Shown in pieces: positions 52,400 through 60,700 of a DNA stretch of 64,000 nucleotides (position 1 is its first letter; each line of letters starts with the position of its first letter). The position numbers and the translations under genes are program-made. Below the pieces are notes generated by a model. It made no database searches. It had not been told where the DNA came from and worked only from the letters and a program-made list of their open reading frames with translations. The DNA is from G963708235 sp963708235 (lineage in GTDB: Bacteria; Actinomycetota; Acidimicrobiia; Spongiisociales; UBA5794), in NCBI GenBank assembly GCA_963708235.1, contig OY970200.1, forward strand, positions 2,914,001-2,978,000, given 5' to 3'.

Positions 52400-52714
52400 C
52401 TAGAAGTCGTCGCCGTACTGTTGAACCGGGCCGATCTGCCGGTGGATGTCGATGTCGTTGGGTTCACTGACGCGGACGCCGCGCGGCTCGAAGTCTCCAG
52501 TTGGTATCGAGGCCGGCTTGGCCATTCTCACGCGCTTGCTCTTCTTCTGCACCTTCACCTTGCCGCAGCGACCCGTAGTTCCGGTCGCCTTCGCAGGAGT
52601 CGGTTCCTTCGCCACTCGGCGGCGTTTCCACCTTCGCGCTGCGGCCAGACTGCACGCCTTCACTTCCTCGACGGTGTTGTGGTAGCCGCGGCAATGGCCA
52701 CATCGAATTGCCAT
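52400..52714 (-). CDS. Small zinc-knuckle-like protein
   Basis: This is a 104-residue basic protein. The N-terminus CGHCRGYHNTVEEVKAC has a C-x2-C-x4-H-x8-C pattern, seen in small actinobacterial and phage proteins that probably bind one zinc. A Lys/Arg-rich stretch (RRWKRRRVAKEP; KVKVQKKSKRVRM) and a disordered tail follow. Nucleic-acid binding is plausible. The ribosome-binding site is weak. No partner gene is evident. Confidence 0.55.
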   Translation of the reverse strand: MAIRCGHCRGYHNTVEEVKACSLAAARRWKRRRVAKEPTPAKATGTTGRCGKVKVQKKSKRVRMAKPASIPTGDFEPRGVRVSEPNDIDIHRQIGPVQQYGDDF

Positions 52715-52802
52715 GGCCAGATTCTCGCCCGCACTTCTGGAGACGCAATGGGGCGAGTGACCCCGTTGCCGTCAAGAGGTGTGCCCAAGCGGCCAGCGCT
52801 GC

Positions 52803-52850
52803 GACTGACCTCTGATCAGAAGGCCACAGGCTCGATTCCTGTCATTCCCG
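52803..52850 (+). other. Isolated tRNA 3'-half-like fragment (possible att scar)
   Basis: An anticodon-stem-like CTGA/TCAG stem with a seven-base loop (CCTCTGA) is followed by a five-base AGGCC variable loop. A perfect T-arm comes next (ACAGG-CTCGATT-CCTGT), then CATTCCC-G in the acceptor position. The matching 5' half is absent: no GGGAATG acceptor strand or D-arm pairs upstream. Loose tRNA 3' halves commonly mark one end of an integrated element. Confidence 0.35.
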
Positions 52851-52907
52851 GTCGATACCTTGTCCAAGTGGCTACCGAGGGAGGACATCGTGACCGAGAG
52901 GAGTAGC

Positions 52908-53460
52908 GTGGATGTGGCCATGGATACTTTGCGCGCTGGCGAGCGGATCCCGATGTCGTGGGAGGACTACGCAGCCCTCCCCGAGCAACCTCGCGGTGAG
53001 TACATCGATGGGGAGTTCGTGGTGAGCCCGTCGCCGACGCGTCGCCATCAGCTGATCTCGGCGAATCTGCTGGCAAGGCTGCGGTCGCAGCTACCGGCCG
53101 GTATCGAGGCGACCTTTGCGTGGTCGTGGAAGCCGACAGATGATGAGTTCATTCCCGATGTCATCGTCCATGACGACACAGGCGAACAGGTTCGCTACAC
53201 AGCCACCCCGTACCTCGTCGTCGAGATCCTCTCCACCGATCGGGCAGCGGATCTCGTTCGCAAGTCCCACAAGTATGCCGCCGCCGCTGTGCCGCACTAC
53301 TGGGTGGTCGACACCGATGGGCCTGAGATCATCGAGCACGCCCTGGTCCCCGGTACCGCCGCCTACACCGTTGTCGGGCGTCACCGAGGAACGGCCAACG
53401 TCGAGCCTCGACATCGGTGTCGCCACGGTCACCCTGGCGCCCGCTGAGTTGACGGATTGA
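52908..53460 (+). pseudogene. Uma2-family (DUF820) putative nuclease, single frameshift
   Basis: If repaired this is a protein of about 184 residues of the PD-(D/E)xK-like Uma2 family. RIPMSWEDYAALPEQPRGEYIDGEFVVSPSPTRRHQLISANL is the standard opening. FIPDVIVHDD and YLVVEILSTDRAADLVRKSHKYAAAAVPHYWVVD carry the D...ExL catalytic pattern. Near 53370 an extra base moves the sense to VTEERPTSSLDIGVATVTLAPAELTD. GTG 52908 follows GAGGAG by four bases. Uma2 proteins are numerous in actinobacteria and cyanobacteria; their substrates are unclear. Confidence 0.72.
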
Positions 53461-53871
53461 CCCGCGACATGAGGAAACCCGAGGAGCCGCCGAGCCCGGC
53501 ACCACGACCTGAACGCCAGCCGGATCATGCGCTCATCGGATATATCGAGCAAAGCGGCAAGACCCGTCGACAGCGACGAGTTCGACCGCAGCCGAAGTCG
53601 CCGCCAACCTAACCGAGAGCCAGCGAAGCCTGGTTCCGGGTCGCCCTTTGTGGACCCGGCTTCGTTCCAGCGCAGATGCCCGCCTCGACCAGAACTGCCG
53701 CGGCTCGTTGGCCGGACGAGCGAGGCTGCCCAGGTCCATCGAGCGCCGTCGGTTGGCACATCCCACCCAGTGACACCGCAGCCACTGATCGACGACTCGA
53801 CCTGGTGAGCGCACCTCCGTTTGTGGAGCGGGCGACGTACATCATCCGAGCCTGGGGCAACGCGTCGACGG
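53461..53871. other. 411-bp gap, no gene
   Basis: Several short frames on both strands have Arg/Ser-rich, unnatural composition. No RNA gene, repeat or hairpin was recognised. Confidence 0.4.
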
Positions 53872-54300
53872 CTAATCCGGAACGTCCGGGAGATCGGCCG
53901 GATAGGTCACCTGGACCTCGGTGATGGTGGGTGGGAAGTCGCGGCGGTTGTTGGTGATGAAGCGATCGGCGCCCGTGGCTACGGCGGTGGCGAGGTGGGT
54001 GGCGTCGGCGGCGCGCAGCCCGTATCCGGCGGCGAGGGCGACCGCCAGCGTTGCCGTGGCTCGGTCGAGGGGTCGCAGATCGAGCCGGGCGAGGAACCAC
54101 GTCAGGGCATCGAGCTCCTTGGCTTCTCCGTCGCCGAGGGGCTTGCCGAGGATTTCGGGTAGCAGGAGGAGAGAACCGACCCCGACGGGAGGGTCGGTGG
54201 CGGAGATCGGGTCGGGAGGGAAGAGGGCCGCCACCCGTCGGCCGAGTGGATGATCCGGTACCGCGGCGTAGATGAGGACGTCGGCGTCGAAGGCGTCCAC
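53872..54300 (-). CDS. VapC-type PIN-domain toxin
   Basis: This is a 142-residue PIN protein. VVDAFDADVLIYAAVPDHPLGRRV is the catalytic opening. GSLLLLPEILGKPL supplies the Glu, GLRAADATHLATAVATGAD the central Asp residues and FITNNRRDFP the C-terminal acidic position. The GTG start shares its last-read base with the antitoxin stop (TAGTG). It is intact. Confidence 0.83.
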   Translation of the reverse strand: MDAFDADVLIYAAVPDHPLGRRVAALFPPDPISATDPPVGVGSLLLLPEILGKPLGDGEAKELDALTWFLARLDLRPLDRATATLAVALAAGYGLRAADATHLATAVATGADRFITNNRRDFPPTITEVQVTYPADLPDVPD

Positions 54301-54590
54301 TACCGGGCCTGACGAGCCTTTCGGATGTCGGCGATCAACTGCTCTGCTCGTTCCGAGGTCACACCCGCCGCCGCTGGCCGAACCGTGGCACCTGCGTCCA
54401 CCAGCAGCTCCTCCACTCGCTGGGCGTGAGCCCTTACCGCTACTGCCCTGCGACTCCGGAGCGCATCCGGACGGACCAGGACGGCGGCGGGCTGTCCATG
54501 GCGCGTGATCGTGATCTCTTCGCCTTGTGCCACCCGGGTGAGCAACTCGGGGAGCGCGGCTCGTGCTTCGCTGGCACTGATCGTCGTCAT
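54300..54590 (-). CDS. Phd/YefM-type antitoxin
   Basis: This is a 96-residue antitoxin. MTTISASEARAALPELLTRVAQGEEITITRHGQPAAVLV is the Phd fold. The tail (TSERAEQLIADIRKARQAR) is the toxin-binding part. ATG 54590 lies a short way downstream of a perfect TTGTAC-N6-GTACAA palindrome, a likely autoregulatory operator. The stop and the toxin start overlap by one base. Confidence 0.84.
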   Translation of the reverse strand: MTTISASEARAALPELLTRVAQGEEITITRHGQPAAVLVRPDALRSRRAVAVRAHAQRVEELLVDAGATVRPAAAGVTSERAEQLIADIRKARQAR

Positions 54591-54598
54591 GGCCAAAC

Positions 54599-54625
54599 TG
54601 TACATGGTTGTACGTATCGGTACAA
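54599..54625 (-). promoter_or_regulatory. TA operator: TTGTAC-N6-GTACAA plus extra half-site
   Basis: A perfect 18-bp inverted repeat (54608-54625) is flanked by a further TGTACA (54599-54604). The spacing suggests cooperative binding of antitoxin dimers. It resembles the TGTAC-type sites before the TA module at 45225-45500. Confidence 0.6.
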
Positions 54626-54735
54626 GGGACGGCTCCCACCCATGCGAACACCGCGGACCTCGGGTAGGCCCGGCGCGAATCGTGCGGGGTGCGGTGGCAA
54701 CTGGCCTCGATGTGACGTTGGCGTCGAGGGCAGTC

Positions 54736-54972
54736 TCACGGATCAGGTTGTGCGCGGCGTGCGGCGTGTTGTGCCTTGACGGCGATGACGCCTGCGACGT
54801 CCTCATCGAGGTCGTCGCGCTGACAGAGGCGGTCCAGGAGGTCGAACCCCAAGTCCCGCCTCAGCGCTTCCTCGACGACTTCACCGGCGGTCGTTCCCTG
54901 CCGTGCTGCTCGCACCTCGACGGCGCGCAGCACCTCCTCGTCGATGGTGACCGCGACTCGCGTCTTTGGCAT
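54736..54972 (-). CDS. Orphan ribbon-helix-helix protein
   Basis: This is a 78-residue protein. MPKTRVAVTIDEEVLRAVEVRAARQGTTAGEVVEEALRRDLGFDLL is a typical CopG-type ribbon-helix-helix DNA-binding domain, with a short acidic tail. No toxin gene follows, so it is either an orphan antitoxin or a small repressor. Nothing recognisable remains of a partner in the 145 bp downstream. There is no clear Shine-Dalgarno. Confidence 0.65.
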   Translation of the reverse strand: MPKTRVAVTIDEEVLRAVEVRAARQGTTAGEVVEEALRRDLGFDLLDRLCQRDDLDEDVAGVIAVKAQHAARRAQPDP

Positions 54973-55004
54973 TGGCGCATCATCGCATCACGATGGGTCG
55001 GTGG

Positions 55005-57290
55005 CTAGGGCAAGGCCGAGCCGCTTCCGGCAGGCCTCCACAGTCGGGAGCCCAAACCGGAGGCACGCTCCACTGAGCGGGTGATGGCGTTGCGGATGAT
55101 GGGTTCGTCGGCGACGAGGTGGATGCGGGTGGTGGCGCGGGTGACGGCGGTGTAGAGGAGCTCCCGGGTGACGAGGGGGGAGGTGTCGCCGGGGAGGACC
55201 ACGACGACGGCGTCGAACTGGGAGCCTTGGCTCTTGTGGATGGTCATGGCGTGGACGGTGGTGTGCTCGCCGAGGTGGCTGAGGGGAACTTCACGTACGC
55301 CGTTGCGGTCGAAGACGGCGCGCATCCCTTCGGGGGTTTCGACGCAGATGCCGATGTCGCCGTTGTAGAGGTCGAGGGGGTAGTCGTTGCGGGTGATCAT
55401 CACCGGGCGACCGGGATACCACTCCCGATCCCAGCGGAGACCCGTGAAGTGCTCGTCGAGCGCCGCCTCGATGTCGCTCCCCCAGCGGGCGACGCCGTCG
55501 GGTCCACGGCGACGCGCGCACAGCACGGCCAGTTCGGACAGGGTGCGCAGCGCGGCAGCGGCGTCGCCGGGTTGGCCGGACTGCTCGACCATCCGCAGCC
55601 GCTGATCGACCAGCGTCGACCACAGGTCACCGAAACCGGGGCTGTCGCGATCCGGGACCCAGCGCAACTCGTCATGACCGCCCTCGAGCATCTCTACCGC
55701 CAGATCGGCGTTGCCGGTACGGATCGCTTCGGCGAAGGCCGAGATGACCCCGCCCTCTGCAAACCGGTGGACCCGGTCCAGCACCACTACATGCCTGGCG
55801 ATCGGAGCGCCGATCGACCCGGCATGTCGAGATGGGGGTGCATCGGTGAAATCCCCACGACGCCGGTGCTGATCTGATGGCGGCGTCGGCTCGGAGGAGC
55901 CCCGATCGACCGGTTGAACGGCATCGGTTTGGGCTCCTGCACCGGGTTGCCCCTCGGGATCGGCTGACGCAGCCTCCGGGCGGATGACTGCCTCGCCGCG
56001 TTCGACCAAGACGCCGTCGTCGTCGACGACCCCACCCGCATCCGCACCGGTGCCCGCATCGAGCGTTTCGGATTCGGAGCCGTCGAGCGGTTCGGTGCCG
56101 TCGGCGGGGTCGCCGGTTCCTTGGATGCGGTCGGCGGCGGCCGTGCGATCCGACGAATCGAGGGTGTCCGCCGGACGGCCCGGGGCGTCGGCGCTCGATG
56201 GATGTGGTCGCTCGGGGCGTTCGAGGGCGGGGCCGACGATGTCGGCGAGGACGGTGCCGGCCTCGATGGATTCGAGCTGGAAGGGATCACCAACCAGGAC
56301 GATCGTGGCTTCGTCGCGCACCGCATCGAGCAGCTTCGCCGCCATCGGAAGCGACACCATCGACATCTCGTCGACGATCACCAACTCATGGGGCAACCGG
56401 TTGGTGGCATCGTGGGCGAACCGGCCCCGGTCCCATGTCCAGCCGAGCAGACGGTGGATGGTGCTCGGCGCCACAGCCCGCAGCGTCTCCGCCGCCACGT
56501 CATCGCCGATGTCGCCGGCGAGGCCACGGAGTGCTTCGCCGAGGCGAGCGGCCGCCTTGCCGGTCGGGGCGCACACCGCCGTGAGCGGGAACGCATCGGG
56601 TCCGGCGGCGGCGAGCGCCGCCAGCATCGCCCCGACCGTGTGGGTCTTGCCGGTCCCAGGTCCCCCGGCGATCACGGCCACGCTGCCTGTGAGACCCAGC
56701 ACCGCCGCCTCGTACTGCCGGGTCGGCGCCCCGTCGTCACCGGGGGGGAGCAATCGGGCAAGCATCTCGAGCGCCCGAGCGTCGACCGGTCGGTTGCTGC
56801 GACGGCAGCGTTCTTCGACCAGACCGGCGAAGCGCTGCTCGTAGCGGAAGTAGCGCTCGAGGTAGAGGCGGTCGCCGTCGAGGACCATCGGCTCATCACC
56901 GCTGCCGTCGCCGACCAGCACACTTGCCGCCACCACCTCCCGCCACTCGTCCGGGTCGGGCCAGGGAAGATCCTCCACACCGTCGCTGTCAGCCCCGTCG
57001 ACGGCGACCGTCCCCCGCTGCGACTCGAGACGGATGCAGACGTGGCCGAACCTGGTGCCGCGAACGGTGAGCGCCGCCGCCAGGATCACCTGCTCGTCGG
57101 TCTCGCCGCAGAGCCGGGCGATCGTCGATGCCGCGGTGACATCGAGCGGGTTGAGGACGTCGGCGTCGTTGAACACCGCCAGCAGACCACCCGCGCCAAC
57201 CACGGCGTGGCGGTGTTGGGCGGCTTGGCGGATGCGGTCGTCAGCGCCGGCAGGCGGTTGGCTGGACTGGGACATCGCGGATGGACTCAT
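55005..57290 (-). CDS. recD: RecD, exonuclease V alpha subunit (5'-3' helicase)
   Basis: This is a 761-residue superfamily-1B helicase of the RecBCD complex, which unwinds and degrades double-stranded DNA ends for recombinational repair. An N-terminal domain interacts with RecBC (about 1-165). Helicase motifs follow: Walker A AGGPGTGKTHTV (about 207-214), AVCAPTGKAAARL, LVIVDEMSMVSLPM (motif II), VLVGDPFQLESIE (III), VMITRNDYPLDLYNGD, MTIHKSQGSQFDAVVVVLP (V) and LLYTAVTRATTRIHLV (VI). An insertion of about 140 residues (about 357-497) of Pro/Asp/Gly-rich disordered sequence sits between motifs III and IV, unlike typical RecD. The ATG at 57290 has AGGG upstream. It is separated from recB by a repeat-filled gap. 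Confidence 0.92.
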   Translation of the reverse strand: MSPSAMSQSSQPPAGADDRIRQAAQHRHAVVGAGGLLAVFNDADVLNPLDVTAASTIARLCGETDEQVILAAALTVRGTRFGHVCIRLESQRGTVAVDGADSDGVEDLPWPDPDEWREVVAASVLVGDGSGDEPMVLDGDRLYLERYFRYEQRFAGLVEERCRRSNRPVDARALEMLARLLPPGDDGAPTRQYEAAVLGLTGSVAVIAGGPGTGKTHTVGAMLAALAAAGPDAFPLTAVCAPTGKAAARLGEALRGLAGDIGDDVAAETLRAVAPSTIHRLLGWTWDRGRFAHDATNRLPHELVIVDEMSMVSLPMAAKLLDAVRDEATIVLVGDPFQLESIEAGTVLADIVGPALERPERPHPSSADAPGRPADTLDSSDRTAAADRIQGTGDPADGTEPLDGSESETLDAGTGADAGGVVDDDGVLVERGEAVIRPEAASADPEGQPGAGAQTDAVQPVDRGSSEPTPPSDQHRRRGDFTDAPPSRHAGSIGAPIARHVVVLDRVHRFAEGGVISAFAEAIRTGNADLAVEMLEGGHDELRWVPDRDSPGFGDLWSTLVDQRLRMVEQSGQPGDAAAALRTLSELAVLCARRRGPDGVARWGSDIEAALDEHFTGLRWDREWYPGRPVMITRNDYPLDLYNGDIGICVETPEGMRAVFDRNGVREVPLSHLGEHTTVHAMTIHKSQGSQFDAVVVVLPGDTSPLVTRELLYTAVTRATTRIHLVADEPIIRNAITRSVERASGLGSRLWRPAGSGSALP

Positions 57291-57400
57291 TGCTCGACCC
57301 TGGATGCGTATTGCATACGGTGACCCTGTTCAGGTGAGATCGAAGGCGCACGGAACGCGCCTGACCTCTCGTGAGGATGTTCGGCCGAGCCTCGAGCGAG

Positions 57401-57469
57401 CTCGCGCCCCGCCCCGTCTGCGTCCGCCAGCGTCCGCAGCCACCCCGCCCCCCAGGGCGGGGAGGGCCA
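57401..57469. repeat. Dispersed palindromic element, copy D (inverted)
   Basis: Read on the minus strand: TTGGCCCTCCCC-GCCCTGGGGGGC-GGGG, then TGGCTGCGGACGCTGGCGGA and CGCAGACGGGGCGGGGCGCG. It is a near-exact match to copies A and B. Confidence 0.82.
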
Positions 57470-57517
57470 AGAAGAAGACGAGATGCGAGCAAGGTTGCGC
57501 TGCGCTTCGCATGCGAC

Positions 57518-57613
57518 CGCAAGCGTTCGCAGCCACCCCGCCTGTCCGGTCTGCGGCCGCAAGCGTCCGCAGCCACCCCGCCCCGCAGGGGCGGGGAAAG
57601 GTGGGGAGGGCCA
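57518..57613. repeat. Dispersed palindromic element, copy E (inverted, extended)
   Basis: Read on the minus strand: TTTGGCCCTCCCCACC, then CCCCGCCCCTGCGGGGCGGGG, then TGGCTGCGGACGCTTGCGGC, then CGCAGACCGGACAGGCGGGG and a second TGGCTGCGAACGCTTGCG. It is thus one full unit plus half of another. Confidence 0.82.
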
Positions 57614-57768
57614 AAAGGGAGGCCTGCTCTCCTTAGGGTGCTCTTCTCCTGACTCACCCTGTTTGAGGTCCGCGGGAACGTCCCCCCGAGGCCATGAGCC
57701 GATGCGAGGCGGCATGTGGACACTCGACGGGGACGGCTGCGTGCGGAGGAGCGGGCGGATCGGGGCGG

Positions 57769-60700
57769 TCATGGTGTGGCTCCGGTGAAGATTTCGCTGA
57801 GGGCGACGATCATTTCGGGGGGTGGGCGCCAGCGGGAGACGCCGCAGCGTTCGCCTTCGACTACTGGGGTGTCGGGGCCGGCCATGCCGCGGACGAAGAG
57901 GTACATGGAGCCGCCTAGGTGGCGGTGGGGGTCGTAGCCGGCGAGACGCCACTGCAGGTAGCGGTGGAGCGCCACCTGATAGAGGGTGGCCTGGAGGACG
58001 TAGTTGCCGTCGATCATGGCTTCGGCGAGTGGTCCCGGGCCGTAGTCGTGGGCGGTGGCGACCTCGCCGAGGGCGGGGAGGGCGTTGGACTTGTAGTCCA
58101 TAACCACGTAACGGGGACCGTCCGAGCCGGGGAGGGCTGCGGTGACGTCGATGGCACCGGTGAGGTAGCCACGGAAGGGTCGCTGCGGGCCGGTGACCAA
58201 GTCGGTGGCGAAACGTCGGAACGGGTCCTCTGCCGGGAGGTGGTCGAGCATCACCCGGCCCAGGTCGGCGAGGGTGAGCGGCGGGCCTTCGGTGCGGACC
58301 GGGAAGCCGAAGCGCATCTCGTCGAGGATCGACTCGGGGGTCAGATCGCAGAGACGGATGTCGGTGGCGTCGGGTCCGAGCGGTGTCTCCACCGCCGCCA
58401 CGATCCCCTCGACGAGCGCCTCGATGTCGAGGTCACCGAGCGTCCACGCCGGGGTTGCGGCAAGGACCCTCCGGATCTCGGTCTCGGGGTCGCCGCCGGC
58501 GAAGTCGGCATGCTCGAAGACCTCGTGGACCAGGGTCCCGAAGCGGGCGCCCCGGGGGAGGTCGGCCATGGGCAGCCCGATGGCGGGCACCTGCGGCTCG
58601 ACCACCGCCTCCAGACCGCCTTCGGTCTCGGTTGGATCGGGTTCCTCGGGATGGGTCTCGTCGTCGCGTCCCGGGTGCTCGCTGGTCTCGACACCGGTGG
58701 CGAAGGGATGGGCGGGTGACAGCGACGAGAACGACGCCCGTCGCCACAGATGATCGAGCGACCGGGTGAACATCGCCCGAGCTAATGGAGTGGCATTGAC
58801 CGCCGGCGGAGTGTGCCGGTCCTGGCGTGGGGGGCGGCGCAGGGTGGTGACGGCGATCGTGCCGTCGCTTCCGGCCGCCAGGGTCTCCGGGCGGCGCCCG
58901 CCACCGGTGAGCAACCGGTGCAACATGGTGGACGCGACGTGCTCGTTGTTCTCCACCCACCACACCACCAACCGGTGCTTGGCCCGCGTCATCGCCACAT
59001 AGAGCAGACGGCTCTCCTCGGCGGTCTCCTCGGCGGTGGCGGCGGCGCAATGGAGGTCGTAGTCGGGGCCATCCGGGCCGGCGACATCGACCAGTCGCCG
59101 CCGGGCCACCCCCCCGGTGCCGCCGGGCGTCCCGACAGCCGACGTCGCGGCTTCGTGGAACACCGGGATGTCGGGGGTCATCGGGAACACATCCCAGGCA
59201 TACGGGACCAGCACCACCGGGTACTGGAGACCCTTGGCGCCGTGCACGGTCTGCACCTCGACGGCGGCGGCATCGGTTTCCAGGCGACGCTGCCTGGACT
59301 CGGGCTCATCGATGTTCTTTTCCATGCGGGTGCGGGCCTCGGCCATCGTGGTCTCCAGCCACCCGATCAGGGACCCGGTGCGGCCACGACGCCACACCGT
59401 GTGCAGTTCCTCGGCGATGTGAACCAGGTCGGTCATGGTCCGTTCCCCGTCGGCGGTGGCCAGCACCCTCCCCGCAAGGTCCCGCTCCCGACCAAGACGT
59501 TCCAGCAGGGCCGGGACGCCACCGGTCTGGAGCATCTCGCGCCAGGTCTTGGCCTGCTGTTGCAGGTCGAGAACATCGGCATCATCGAGCGAGGCGACCT
59601 CGACCGGGGTCATCCCCACCAGCAGGGTGGTGGCGGCGAGACGCACCATGTCGGGGCGGTCGGGACGTTCCACGGCGAGGAGGAACCGGCGCCATTCCTC
59701 GGCGGCGGCGGTGGCGAAGACGCTCCCGGTGCGGGCGGCGACCGAGGGCACGCCACGGGCCAGCAACTGGTCCCGGACCATGTCGACCTGGCGGCGGGTG
59801 CGGCACAGCACGGCGATGTCGCCCGGACCGACCGGTCGCACCCCACCGGGAACGGACGGGTCGTCGATGGTGTGGTTGCCACCGAGCATGCGGACGATCC
59901 CGTCGGCGGCGTCGGCGGCGATCTTCTCGCGGAGCGGACCGACGATGAAATAGCCGCCGTTGCGCCGCCGGGGTGTGTCCAGGTCATCGGCCACCTGTCG
60001 GATGGTCAGCGCCGCACCCGGTCCGTGGAGACGGGGACCCTCGTGACCTTCGGCCGGGGTGACCGGTTGGAAGGCGATGCGAGGATCGCCGAACTCCTGA
60101 CCGGTGAAGAGCTGTTCGAGGGCGGTGATCAGCGGACCGTCGCTGCGCCAGTTGATGTCGAGCGGATCGTGCTGGTCGGCACCACTGACCGCCGCCAGGT
60201 AGGCCTCGATGTCGGCGCCACGGAAGCTGTAGATCGACTGCTTGGGGTCACCGATGATGACCAGCCGCCGCTGGTCGAAGACCCGGCGGATGACGTCCCA
60301 CTGGATCGGGTCGGTGTCCTGGGCCTCGTCGACCAGCGCCACGTCGTAGCGGCGTTCCAGGAGGCGATGGGCGGCCTCGCCGATGGCGGGGTCGTCGAGG
60401 GCGTGACGTACCTCCATCAACCCGTCGTCGAAGCTGGAACTGCCGGCGGTTCGCATCCGGCGTCGCACCTCGGCGGCCATCGCATGCGCCAGTTCCACCC
60501 GGTGGCGGGCCCGGCCGGTCACCGCAGCGGCGTCGGGAACGATGATGGCATCGGGGGTCTCGATGACTGCCTTGCCGAGGGCGGCGGCATCCCTGGGCCG
60601 GACCCGTTCGCCGGCATCCGGGGCGGTCGGGTCGTGGTCGGCGAAGCGGGCCACCACCAGGTCACCGGCGACCTGGGTGAGCAGCAGATCGTCGACGACG

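Larger units (their letters stand above)
57291..57768. other. Repeat-filled gap inside the recCBD operon
   Basis: The 478 bp between recB and recD contain two inverted copies of the dispersed palindromic family (57401-57469 and 57518-57613). Between and around them are further half copies of the second hairpin (CGCAAGCGTTCGCAGCCACC, CGCAAGCGTCCGCAGCCACC). There is no coding sequence. It may be a secondary insertion or a transcription-attenuating region. Confidence 0.7.

Noticed and set aside
52740..52850. An intact tRNA gene
   Set aside because: The anticodon-like and T arms fit, but no 5' acceptor strand or D-arm pairs upstream, position 33 is C rather than T, and there is no CCA.
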